From contig CAIIXF020000005.1 in NCBI GenBank assembly GCA_903813345.2, positions 6,629,375 through 6,693,374 on the forward strand: a stretch of 64,000 bases of DNA, in the 5' to 3' direction. Positions within the stretch are counted from its first letter, which is position 1; each line of letters starts with the position of its first letter. The notes under the pieces were generated by a model. That model made no database searches. It was not told where the DNA came from and saw only the letters and a program-made list of their open reading frames with translations. This document shows positions 33,736 to 53,960 of the stretch, piece after piece. The stretch is from Owenia fusiformis. Taxonomy: Eukaryota > Annelida > Polychaeta > Sabellida > Oweniidae. The position numbers and the translations under genes were made by a program.

Positions 33736-36351
33736 AAATATCTTAGATATTCAAAAAAAACGATAATTTACTGAAAAACTTCAAAATAAACTCAAAATTT
33801 GGGGGGTTTCGCATAAATGCTGGAAAAGGTGGGTTCAAATTTTTTGAGGCAAGATTTGGGTTGGGTTCGCACAAACCCTCCGAACCCCCTCTCCCTACGG
33901 CCCTGCTTTGAAGAAGGATGGCTGCTTCAGAGCAGGGCTAATACTTGTCCCTAGTCCTTTATTTTCCTACAGCATGTGAGAGATATGTTAGTTAGGGAAG
34001 TGGTAAGCTTGCAAGGTCAAAATGTTTTTCTGTCCTTGGCTTTTTTGTTTACCTTAGTACTATATAATACTAGTTTATGCTAGCATAAACTTTGTCCTGG
34101 TTGGTGGACTTTAAACTTATAACTATTTTTTGGAGGGGTAGAATCTGGGATTTTTTCAGAATTAGATTTTCAGTCATTCATTTGGCATAAGAAATCTATT
34201 CATGAGTATCCCTTAGAGCCATACACATTTTTCTTCAAACGCAATTACATTACATGTCTATCAGATAAGCTGCAGATATTTGGCATTGAAAGTTTAGAAA
34301 TAGACATTTTTCCAGATGTGTGATAGGATTATCACGTTCTGTTATCTTAGACTCAAAGTGGCGCTAATTTTATAGATTCCATCCAAAATCACTTCAATTC
34401 AATAATCTGTATAGGGATCATTTCAAAATATATAAGTTCAGTAGTTTAGAAGTTGATACCAAATGGCATCACCATTTTTACGATCTTCTTTCTTTTGTAC
34501 GCTGTATTTTAGAAATTCTCCCAAGGTTTGAAGGTTATTGACCCTGATTTATGTTCTTATTTAAATAGAAAACTACTCCACTCTAAGTGGTTCATAACTG
34601 GAAATCAAATTCAAATATGAAGTTGCTGAATGTTTATTACATTGAGCATAAAAATTTTACTAAAGTGAAACAGTAAAATATTTCAAGCAGACATGGATTA
34701 ATAAACTCTTAAACATTACTAGATTCATCCCAAAACCAAAACATCTTGACTTACCACAGTATATTTATTAAAAGGCAAGAAGGGTCCAGAATATCTCAAG
34801 GGCACTTTCACTTAAGATTGATTTATTTCTGTTGACTGTAGTGATGCCTTAGAACCTGTTTTATAGGTATTGTAATATAATTCACTACATATTTATGAAA
34901 TTGTGTTATGAGCAGTAAATAGATATACAATAAATCCTGTATATCCGAACACCTGGCTAATCTGAGCACATTCCAATCTGAATAATTTTTTTTCAGTCCT
35001 GTGTTTTCTCCCATTGACTCCCATGTTAAAAGGAATCTTGAAATGTGAATACCTCCCAAATTGAACATCTTATCTAGTAAAACAAACTGCAGATTTACCC
35101 TACTAGAACTAAATCAAAATGCTCATAGAATAGAAGTTTAGGAATTTGAATCTGATAGTTTGATAACATGGGAGCCAATTGGATGTGAAAAACGGAGGTG
35201 TGATCATTAGAGAGATATTTACATGCAGGGTTTTTACTGTGTTCCAATGGTGAATCAATACTATACTGATAGAGCTACTGAAACTTGGCATCAGCTGATT
35301 TGCTTGAGGTTATTGATCGAGAACAATATGCGAACAGCTGACTGGCAGTCAGTATTACTTTGCCTATATTCCAAATGGACTTGATGCCAGGACATGACCT
35401 TATTACTGAATATCCATCTTGATCCATCTAGGTATTTCTCCTTAAAATGTTAAATACCAATGACCCTAGTAATCTCATTCTGAGGTCTTGTATCATATTA
35501 TTTCAAGTTAAGTCAAGAGTATTACCCATTTCATAGTCTTGCTTCAAGTCTTAATAGACCACATCCTCATATATTCACTTCAAGATGAAGTGTTTATAGG
35601 GTGAGAGGGGGCAGCAAAGGCTTGATGCTAAACTTAGTATTGGAGCCCCCCTCCCTAAATCATATCAGAACTTATATCAGAATATCAACTTATAGAAGGC
35701 TTAGTCCCTCTTGATGATGCCCATAATACTCTAGTAGTAATAAATATAATAGACAGCATCATGATAAACCATGACATCTCATTCTTCTCAGGCCTGTTCC
35801 ATGTGAAACAGAAAGATGCTATGAGTATCAGAATGAATAGGCATGGGTATAAGTATTATGTCTATTGATGTACATGTACTATGGTCGTGGAATCATCGAT
35901 CTAATTATTTCCTGTTTTGATCAATTTAAAAGTGATATAAAATCCCTTTCATTTGTTATGATGATTGATTCCAAGTTACTTTACTGTCTGGTAAACATCC
36001 TCAGATGGCAAGTCTCCCAGATCCATAATACTAGTATCTTTTTCTCTTTTGAACGAGAAGATACTGTATACCTGCTGTGGAGGATGACTGGCATATGATT
36101 TTACAGTTTTTGTCTCTGATGTTGAATTCTTCATTGTCTGGTGCATGTTAACCTCTCCCATCATGTAATCTCAAACACAGAAACAAAGATGAATGGAAAT
36201 TATTAGGCCACAATGAACCAGTCAGATAGCCTTGAACTAGCTTAGACAACATAACTTCCGAGATGTTATTTTGCATCTTTACAAGATATAGTAACTTGGT
36301 AATCAGTCATACCTGGCTGGTTCTTTCCAGTATGGTTACAAAGGAGGAGAT
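33736..36351. other. No exon recognised (inside the putative HDHD5 intron 1)
   Basis: AT-rich. A poly-G/C-flanked fragment at about 33795-33905 resembles other MITE edges here. An AGTCTTGCTTCAAGTCTT word at 35536 is related to the small hairpins at 50.5 and 52.8 kb. No coding exon is seen. Confidence 0.4.
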
Positions 36352-36710
36352 TACCCTGCGCGCAGAGTCTAGTTATAAACTACCCTCTGCCTAGTATAGA
36401 CTATATTACAGTTTAGTAGCCCCGCCCAACCACCTATGCCAGTGACAGTTCGGGTCATAAATCATTTCAAATCTACCACGCTGATCTTTTCTCAACCAAT
36501 CAGCAAGCTGGGAGGAACACATCCTAAATGTGTACTCATTAACTATTGGATGACGTCAAAGGAAATTACCATATATAGAAAGTCACCCGTATTTCGACGA
36601 CAAACTCTGAATGGCTCGGTCAGTTCAAGGATTTATTGTAAACTGAGAGCGAAGATGAAGCTCTCTTTAAAGAAGCTAAATCAAACGAATGCAAAGGGTG
36701 CGAGGAGGTT
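36352..36710 (+). repeat. Dispersed repeat, full-length copy with promoter-like middle
   Basis: The ends match the shorter copies at 5360 and 20327 (ACCCTGCGCGCAGAGTCTAG; GAAGCTCTCTTTAAAGAAG; CGAATGCAAAGGGTG). The middle contains AACCAATCAGC (~36495), TGGATGACGTCAAAG (~36547) and a TATATAG word (~36572): a CCAAT/CRE/TATA order in about 85 bp. It may be a mobilised promoter fragment of a multicopy gene. The overlapping 125-codon frame has no recognised family. Confidence 0.6.
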
Positions 36711-37151
36711 GGAAGAGGTTCTTAATCTTCAATATGAAATAATTAACTGGGGGAGGGGGGAAATAGCAAAAATCCACTCATTCTGTAAAAACTGTAACTC
36801 TGAAAATATGTAAAATGGATTCATAGATTTAGCCCAGTATCTGGACACATTGTCTTTAGTCTAAATTAATGACATTTTTATTCTAAATAAACATGTAAAT
36901 GTATTTACAAGTATTTATACAACAATACTCAAACCGTTATAAAGAAAGAATAATATTATCTAAAGTACATTTAATTTTCACATGTCATAATTAGGAATAT
37001 TAATGAACAATACACCTGCCACCTGGCCACTGCAACCTGTGTACCACATTCACGACATCATATTAGCTATATCAGACATATTAAACCAATTTTCTATTTA
37101 AAGAATTTTATTTGTTTATTTATAATACAGGGACTGTAATATTAATAAACA

Positions 37152-37695
37152 ATACAGGGTGACCAGAAAAAAAGAGGCCAAAAATCTTTAAATATTGATG
37201 ATTTTATTTTTTCTTGTGATTATGGCTGATTCAATGGAAAATGTTGTAGAAATATTATATTAGCCAATATGCCATTGTCATTGGAAGGGCCCCCCCCTTG
37301 GGTTGGCCCAGAAAAGTAAATAAAAGTTAGTGGTCCATTTTGGGCATTTTGGTCCTAATTTTTGGGTTTTTGGGGCCAGTATTTTTCGGACTTGAAATAT
37401 GCCCCCCCCCCTTGTTGGTTTCCAGATCCGCCCCTGATAGCAAGGGCTCAATATGATTGAAAGGGTTATTGACAATTTTGCCGTACGAATCCAGCTCTGC
37501 TTTAGGCTCAATGGCAGCCACTTGGAAATTGCAACATAAATGAAGTCAACTCCTGAACCAGTTGACTGGTTGAACAAATTTTCATAGAACTATCCTAGAG
37601 TGTGCAAAGTTCCATTGATGTCACTTGTCTAGTTTAGGAGATACATGTATTGCCTATTTTAATTTAGGGGTTTCTTTTTTCTGGTCACTCTGTAT
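37152..37695. mobile_element. MITE with TACAGGGTGACCAGAAAAAA ends and a nested poly-C repeat
   Basis: The left terminus ATACAGGGTGACCAGAAAAA is answered by TTTTTTCTGGTCACTCTGTA at the right, about 540 bp apart. Inside, 37287-37440 is a second small repeat bounded by GGGCCCCCCCC and CAGATCCGCCCCTG. Confidence 0.7.
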
Positions 37696-40123
37696 AAGAT
37701 GACATGAGTTTCCTTTTACCAAACCACATTATGAACTGCAAGTTTTAATTACTTTGTACTAATAGTTCACGATCACACATCATTGTCCATGTGTGGATGC
37801 CATGTACATTGTGTGTTAGTACCATGGTTGTTTGACAGGTTGCTCCGTGTAACATGCATTTGAACTGAACTCAGGATTTCAAGTTCATTAGTCATGAGAA
37901 TAATGGAGTATTAACACTGTCAACTTGTCTGTGAAACCAATCGCTCAAATGTATTAGAGACCTTTAGGGGTGAGATGACAGGACAGTGATGATTCAGTGG
38001 CTATCCTCCCACCCCCCTCCCTCCATAAGAAGTGTTGATAGAATTGCAGTGAAGTGAAGCTGCAAAATGGAAAACTCAGGACTGAAAAATCAATCATGGC
38101 AAATCCTTTCATTTGGAGGTCTTGATCAAATTCTCAAAACAGGCATTTTAGTTGAAACAATGGGCAAATATCATGCTTCCAGTTTCATGAGGTGATCACT
38201 ACATTTGAAATAAGGGAGCATCTCAAAAATTCAATATAGGATTACTAACAGTATTTGTGAAGTTAATCTGTGACTCCCCTCCCTCCCCCTAGTAACTGTG
38301 TTAGAGAAATGTTGATATGCGTCATTGCGTTAAGTCACACTATATCTAACATAATACATGTATGTGATACAGTCAATTTTTCCATTCTGTACTTTTGTAC
38401 AGTATCAGCATACAATTAGCTCATTTATTGTATCTCACTGTAGAAACCTGAGTTTATATCCAACAACATTTGCTCATATTGAATTCCCAGGTATGTTGTT
38501 GGAAAGCTAACTTTTAAGGCTAATGATTGACCCCCTCCCCCATGTAACTGTTCAAATACAATTCATTTTCCGACATTCATCTTTTGAAATGCTCCCTTAC
38601 TCCTGGTAATCTTTTTGCCACTGCATTCTGAATAAGTATTAGAGTTAAGTGCAAAAACATATTTTAAATTACATTACAAAGAACCTCTTTGGCTCATTGC
38701 ATAAATTGAATTTTATATACTATAGTAATATAGCAACTTCAAAATCTTGGCCTTGAAAAGCTGCATGATATATTGCAATATTTATGCGATCTGCTAAATA
38801 TAGAGCATGGTTAACAGACTAGATGCGAGTAGAAATAATCTTGATTTACGTCATTATATTCAAAATTCAGTCAAAGTGATGTCATATTTGAAATCTACAT
38901 GTAAAAGTACATCTAGAAAGATGGTTTCGAAAATTGTTTATCAACTTTGAAAATTTAATTTCTTTTGAAAATGCGACTTCTTGTTCGGGTTGATTCCCCA
39001 TAGACCCAATGTTACAAAATCACAAAAAGTTAAATATCTTTTTTTGTATGGGGCAGAAAACATTTTCTTTTACTGGACATATTTTAATTTGCATAACTAT
39101 TAGATACATAAGGGTGATATGAAAATTGAACCACTTAAACAGATGTAATTTAAGTTAAAGGGAACTTTCTACTAAACCCGCCATGCTATCTGACCCGAAC
39201 GAGCCACCTGGTGGTGAAACTGGTAACTACCTACTCACATCTGCGTTACTGGGTCATACCTCTAACCCTGGTGCCTAAGTGGGTCAGCTGATTTTTCTAT
39301 CAGGATGACATTTGGGTGTGTAACAGTTTCAGGAATCCAGGGCTATGAAGAATGATGAAATCAAAACATTCAATAATCATCCCTCCTCCATTCATGAGAT
39401 TCATGAACAATATCCATGACCATGACCTTTAAACTTTCCTTATATGGAAGTTAAAAACAAATCCTAGCAACCCTATTGGTTAAAATCTTCTGATGCAATA
39501 GCTCACACATGTTGTATGTGTTTTTTTACTATATGAATATGCCGTATATAAACAGATATTTGGGGTTACAAGCTTTTTTAGATTTTTATTTCAAGTTGCT
39601 CACATCAGTAGTTATTTATGATGAGGGGATCATCATTATTAAGTCAGGTAGGATGTTTTTTTGTCATTGTTTAACATAAGACAGAGTTTTATAATAGCCT
39701 ATAGAAGCTCAGTAGAATATTTTTATTTACTCAATCAATATACGTTTAAATAGACTTTGCATTGCCTAGTTATGACACTTTAATGTTTTCAAAAATTGCA
39801 GTATTATTTGTCTTTTGGGAATGTGGAACCTGAAATTCGAAAGATTTTCACTGAAAATTTAAGAATTGTGAAAATTGAAATATTCAGACTTCCATTTCTT
39901 TTATTTCTTGAGGTGTTTTGTGTTATCATTACAAATACAATGAAAACTTAGTTTGAGAAACTGAGAATGATTGTCCAGTAAAGATTTTAGACATTTTCTA
40001 AGTAATAGTATGTGTTTAAAATTAAAAAAGCTATGTTTTTTTTTTAATATTACCTGATAAAAAATGGCAACCAAAAAGAAAGAAAGTATGCACTGCTCAA
40101 AAGAAAGATAGTTGAAGTTGAAA
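37696..40123. other. No exon recognised (inside the putative HDHD5 intron 1)
   Basis: AT-rich with several CCCTCCC stretches (38008, 38277, 38531). No repeats with clear ends and no exons. Confidence 0.4.
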
Positions 40124-40480
40124 GTTAAAGGCCTCATATCAACTTGACACCACTTCGGTTAATATTGTTGCCTTACCCAATGTGTGAAACCTTTTTTAAA
40201 ATAAATTTTCAAAATAGTTTTTGAAGAAATTTTTGTTTAAAAATCATGAATTTATTTAAAACTAAATTTTAGAGGTCACATATCTTTTAATAGGCAATAA
40301 TTCATACCAATGCATAGCATTCATCCTCACGTATCTTTTATTGAATAAAAAAAGAAAATTGGTAAGTTGATAAATAAGTTGTAGGAATGTACTCATCCAT
40401 GCATGAAAGTGCTTCAGAGAAAAATACATTTTAAAATTTTAATTTTCAGAGAAACCAATGGTAATATTTAAAACATATAC
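40124..40480 (+). repeat. ~360-bp dispersed repeat, copy 1
   Basis: Matches 41219-41582 in the same orientation at moderate identity. Shared words in order include AAAGGCC, TTAGAGGTCACA/TAAGAGGTGACA, ATGCATAGCA, ATCATCCTCAC, ACTCATCCATGCATGAAAGT and GAAACCAATGGTAA. Confidence 0.75.
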
Positions 40481-40901
40481 AATACTGGACTTTCAATAGC
40501 AGGGGGCGAGTGTCGTTTGTTGCCGTTTGTTAGAAGTCAAATATAGTTTTGGGGGAAAATAAAAGTCTTCTATAGACTATCCTTTATTTTATTCAGCGAT
40601 TTTGTTTTGCACTTCCTTGTCTATGATTTGTACCTCAGTTTCGAACTGCAATGGAACTCACTATAATCGTAAAGATCACTTGATCTCATTATATAAGTAA
40701 ACACCGTCCAATTTTGTACCCGTTTGGGCTATGCATTTAAGATCACTATCTAACCACTATCATGTGCATGATAATTCAAATTCCAACCTTTGGTATAATC
40801 AGAGTTGGTTATTTTCCACTGGACATGCAGTTACATGTATGACTGATATAACTCTGTACAACCAGTCACAGTACAGTCTTTCCAATGGGTGTAAAATTGT
40901 G

Positions 40902-41203
40902 TTATTACCACCTTGCCGGGCCAGTTCTAGGGGTTTTAGACTTTTAGTGCTAGTTTAGAAGGCATTCAATTTACTATATCGACCTGAGAAATGTGTGACG
41001 GCAAAGTGGTGGTCCATATGGACCGGTCTAGAATATATTCCGGACCGGCAATTTTTCCCCGGGAAATTAGATATCGTTCAGTGCGTAAGATTTTCTTGCT
41101 ATTTCAGCCCTGGTTGTTAACGGTGGTACTAATACTTATAACGTCATTTCTGCGAGCAATATAGTGAAATATTGGACCTTGGGCCCTTAGAAATGACGTT
41201 ATT
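40902..41203. mobile_element. Composite palindromic element, copy 2
   Basis: Second copy of the 21595-21921 pair: TTATTACCACCTTGCCGGGC, GGACCGGTCTAGAATATATT, AACGGTGGTACTAATA, then TAACGTCATTTCTGCGAG...AGAAATGACGTTATT. Relative to copy 1 it has lost one arm of the inner TAGTGAAATATTGGACC hairpin. It sits between the two ~360-bp direct repeats. Confidence 0.8.
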
Positions 41204-41218
41204 GTACTATTAATCAGT

Positions 41219-41582
41219 TAAAGGCCCCATATAAAGTTTAAACCACTTTGGCTTATATTTTTGTCTTATCCAATGTTATCAAAGCGTGAAATGTGAAACT
41301 TTTTATTAATTTCAAAAATGTTTTTGAAGGACTTTTTGTTAAAAACATCGTGAATTTATTCAAAATTAACTTTAAGAGGTGACACTTATCTTTTAAAGCG
41401 ATAATTCACACCGATGCATAGCAATCATCCTCACTTGTTTTTTTTGCCGACAAAATCAAGAAAATTGGTTGATAGATGAGCGAGCAATGAACTCATCCAT
41501 GCATGAAAGTGGTTCAGAGAAAGATGCATTTCAAAATTTTAATTCTCGTAGAAACCAATGGTAAAATAATATTAAAAACATA
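41219..41582 (+). repeat. ~360-bp dispersed repeat, copy 2
   Basis: Same orientation as 40124-40480, with the palindromic element between them. It may reflect a local duplication or two insertions of one family. Confidence 0.75.
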
Positions 41583-43908
41583 TTCATCCTTTTAACCTGG
41601 TTAGACAGTCAAAATTGTTTTATTTTTTAAGTTTAGCATATTAAGAAAAGATTGACATTGAAAAATGTTGCCACCTAATGTCACGATGTGATCACTTCGG
41701 TTGAAAATATTTTCGATATGCTAAATCATTGAATTGGCACATTAGATATAACATTTAATTTTAACATAGTGTGTCCGTTATATATTGCTGTTAAAAAGAT
41801 ATAGAGGTTCTTATATGAGTACCTGTGCAAGATCATCCATTCTTGATGAGCTTTGTTAATTCATCTTTATCGAGTAGCAGACGAGATAAAGAAACATTAT
41901 CAAAGCGACTGTCGGATAAATTATGAATGTAGTTTCGCACAGGTGTCAACGGAACCAAACAGTGAACCCCGCTTTCCCGAACCCGAGTTTCCAGGATTCG
42001 CCTCGCATTCCTCTGACTCTTTCTCAAGATTTGGACCCTAATTTTCTTCCGCGCAAACGCGGAAATATATTGTACACCTACTTTATCATCCTGGTGTCTC
42101 GTTTATTACACCCTTGTAATTACAATGCGAAGTTACTTAAGCATGATAAAAAGTGTATGTGTGATGGGGGGAGGTTTGACCCCACACTTACCAAAAGCTG
42201 GGACATGCATACCTTTATATACTCAACCGGCCAAGTATTAACAGTACAAAAGGGAGAAAAAATCTACCAGGTCCATAATTCTACATGTTCACGTACAAGT
42301 TTAAAAAATGTGTATCTTAAATTAATGTAGAACTACGCCTTTGTATCAGAGACACACTTTCATAGGTGCGTCTTTACAATGAAACACAATAACGAGAATT
42401 GCAACTTTAGGATCTTGAAAAAAGTTCCTGGTTAGAATCGGTTTCCATGTACAACTAAAACACTATATAAAATAACTATCTATATACCATCAATGCAAAT
42501 ATATGCTTTCTTCCATTCTGATACTCATGGCATCTTTCTGTTTCACCTGAAACACAGGGCTGAAGAGAAATGAGATGTCATGGTTTATCATGATGGCTTT
42601 CTTCGAGAATACATAATGCGGGCCCGGGAATGTGGGGTGCCACATTCATTGCAACACACCTTGCAACAATGTCTTATGAGGGTAATTTCTTATATTGAGA
42701 AGTTTATCATCTATTGAAATTAAATACTTGTACATGTAGCTACAAAAAGGGAATTTGTTTGAGCAGTCCTAGCTCGACATATTATAAAGAAAACAATATT
42801 TACAACATGGTATTCTTAGTAGACTGTTCAATTTGGAATTTCGAAGCTTAGCCAAACATCAGCTTTCTAACAAAAATCATCAAAAAAGGATTTTATCAAA
42901 GTCTTCCATGCAAATGAAGGTCTCTCTCTCTAATGCCTAGGACACATATGCGCCGGGCGCCGGCCGATGAGTAGTCATCAGCCGATTTCTAAATCAGTTT
43001 CGACAAAAATTATGTAATTCGGCAATTTTAGTTAAAAAACATGAAGGTACATTATGTAAAATTTTGAAGACAAATGGTGCATATTTAACAAAATACCAGC
43101 ACCAGTCCTGTTACTTTTGGAACACCCTGTATGTCAACACTTCTGGCAATGTCTGGAGGTGGTAAAAACTAAAATGAATCTGATATACACATAATCACAA
43201 GTGAATCATCTATTAATACATCACTCTCATTTTAATAATGACAATTCTAGATTTTGATTTATATCAAAAGTGTTCAATTCAACAGGTGTATTTGGATTTG
43301 TGAAATGCAACCTGTGTAAGGGTAAGTTATCTTATAAAAGGTAAATGACATTCTCTATAAGTTGCCCTAGTCATTCCAAAGTTCCAGGTGTTATTTTGTG
43401 GAGCCCATGTCTTGCCACATCACACGTGGAAATGACTTTGACAAACCTTGGACATCTTTCTTTCAGTCCATGCACTCTAAAATAACAATAATTTGCATTG
43501 TCGGGAGCGTAAAATTGGTTATTTTGAATGCCGCCTCTTGTATTTTTCATCTGCCCCTTGTACACAAAGTTACTGAAACCACTGCAATATATGTATTCTT
43601 CTTTTCAACCTAGTTTAGGCAATCCACATTGGATTGTTTTGAATGCTTAGAATATTTAGAAAAGATTGACATAAGAACAGTTTTTTAGAGTTTCTTTCAA
43701 AAAATGTAAATACACCATCACGGTGCCTGTTTCAGTCATCTTGAAAAGTTCATCTTCAGTTTATTCTGCATTTGTTTAGTAGCCTGTTGTGGTCATTGAC
43801 AAGTTTACCGAATACGTAAAAATCACAAAATAACATTACGTCAAAATAAGCACACATACAATAGTTGACCTATTTTACTAACAGTTTGTCGATATTTTAT
43901 ATTTGCAG
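41583..43908. other. No exon recognised upstream of the first firm HDHD5 exon
   Basis: A 135-codon frame at 41923-42330 has no recognisable family or splice support. GGAACACCCTGTATGT (43120) is a lone end of the TACAGGGTG type. I looked here for a leader exon with a phase-0 donor and found none better than 26741-26860. Confidence 0.4.
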
Positions 43909-52546
<8,638 letters not shown>

Positions 52547-52805
52547 CGACCGTAAGTCATAGGATCTGAAATAGCCGTTTGTTAATACTGTATTTATGAA
52601 TCCGAACCAGATGACTGGTTTTCAAAATGCTGACTGGCATTGTTGTATGCAATGTTTGAATCATGTTTCTGTATGAAAATGCCTATGCACTCGTTGGATG
52701 GTATTGGTGGTATTTATAAAATCATGGTAATACACCAGTGCCCCCCCCCCCCTCCTAAATATGCTCTTGAGGAAAGGAGTAACACAGGGAATTCATGTAT
52801 TTCTT

Positions 52806-52904
52806 AGTCTTGCATCAAGCCCTTGTATAACCCCTCCCGCAATTACTCATGCACCTGTATATTGAAATGGACAATTTGGAGGAGCAGAGGCTTGATGCAA
52901 GACT
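52806..52904. mobile_element. ~100-bp hairpin element related to 50494-50598
   Basis: AGTCTTGCATCAAGC at the left and GCTTGATGCAAGACT at the right are exact inverted ends. Confidence 0.75.
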
Positions 52905-53810
52905 GCATTACATCATACTTACAAGATGTATCATTTCCCAATTGTAAATGGGTAAATGGATTAACAATTAATTCACCATGGAAAGCATTAAATCATGGAA
53001 AATCATAAATATCATATGTTTCTTTATTTCACCTGAATCGGGTACTACTCGCCATGTGAATTTTCATATTAGACAGAAAGGAAGGCTGATATTATGTCAT
53101 TGTGTTTTATGCAATGTTCGGGTACATGTACATTGTACAGTGTCTCATATATAAACTTATATTATACTAATTTATATTACAGGGTAACAAGGAACAAGTG
53201 AAGTCATGATCTTTTTATTGTAGTAGACAGTCCAGTGATCTCCTCGGGTGGACATGCCTAATCCTACCTATTTTGTCCAAATAGCTCAATGTTTCATCAT
53301 TTTGACATGGTGCAGTATTTAGTCGCTCTAATGCTGGGGGATCACTGTATATAAGATACTGTACAATTTCATGATATTAATATGTATCTGAAATACTAAA
53401 ATATAATTTAAAACAGAACAAAAAGTAATTTTATTTAAAACAGCTTAGCGCTTGCTATGTCTGGGATATGATGCGATTTTGAGAAATATCATTTTATAAA
53501 TGCATCAGTGATTTCAACAATTATCACGGACATCATGATCAGGTTTTTTTCATGAATTACTTTGTTTGAAAATGTTGAATTATTTTGGTTGTATGAAATA
53601 TGAACATGAAACTAATGAAAGTATCGCCACAATGTGTTCTTGCCATTATTCTCACAATTCTGACCAAATATGGTCAAATTATGCCAGTTTTTAAGGTGGA
53701 GGCAATGGGTTTTCATGCAATTGCAAACCTACTTCCAAAACCTCATGTAAAGCTCACTGCACCAAGATTATTAGTGTTGTATGTTATATGCTCGATATCA
53801 GTATTTTTTT
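52905..53810. other. No gene recognised; 3' flank of the HDHD5-like gene
   Basis: AT-rich, no exon seen. A poly-C tract lies just upstream at 52741-52753. Confidence 0.4.
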
Positions 53811-53960
53811 ATTACGACACCACCACAAGTGGTGACATATTGTTATAGTCTCTAACTTTTTGTGAATGGTGTCATGGTAGTTAGTGTTCAGCTTTTGGTG
53901 TTTGGCAGTTGGTGTTTGGTGTCTGTATCAAATGGCAGGTGGTGATATTTTGCATGTTCA
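53811..53960 (+). repeat. GTCACCACC-family repeat, copy E
   Basis: CACCACCACAAGTGGTGACA, TATTGTTATAGTCTC, TGTTTGGCAGTTGGTG, TGTCTGTATCAAATGGCAGG and GGTGATATTTTGCATGTT follow the family order. Confidence 0.7.

Noticed and set aside
36436-36813. 125-codon plus-strand frame with a promoter-like flank
   Set aside because: Lies inside a dispersed repeat whose other copies do not keep the frame; no family recognised.
41923-42330. 135-codon plus-strand frame considered as an HDHD5 leader exon
   Set aside because: No suitable donor in phase and no resemblance to HDHD5 or any family I know.
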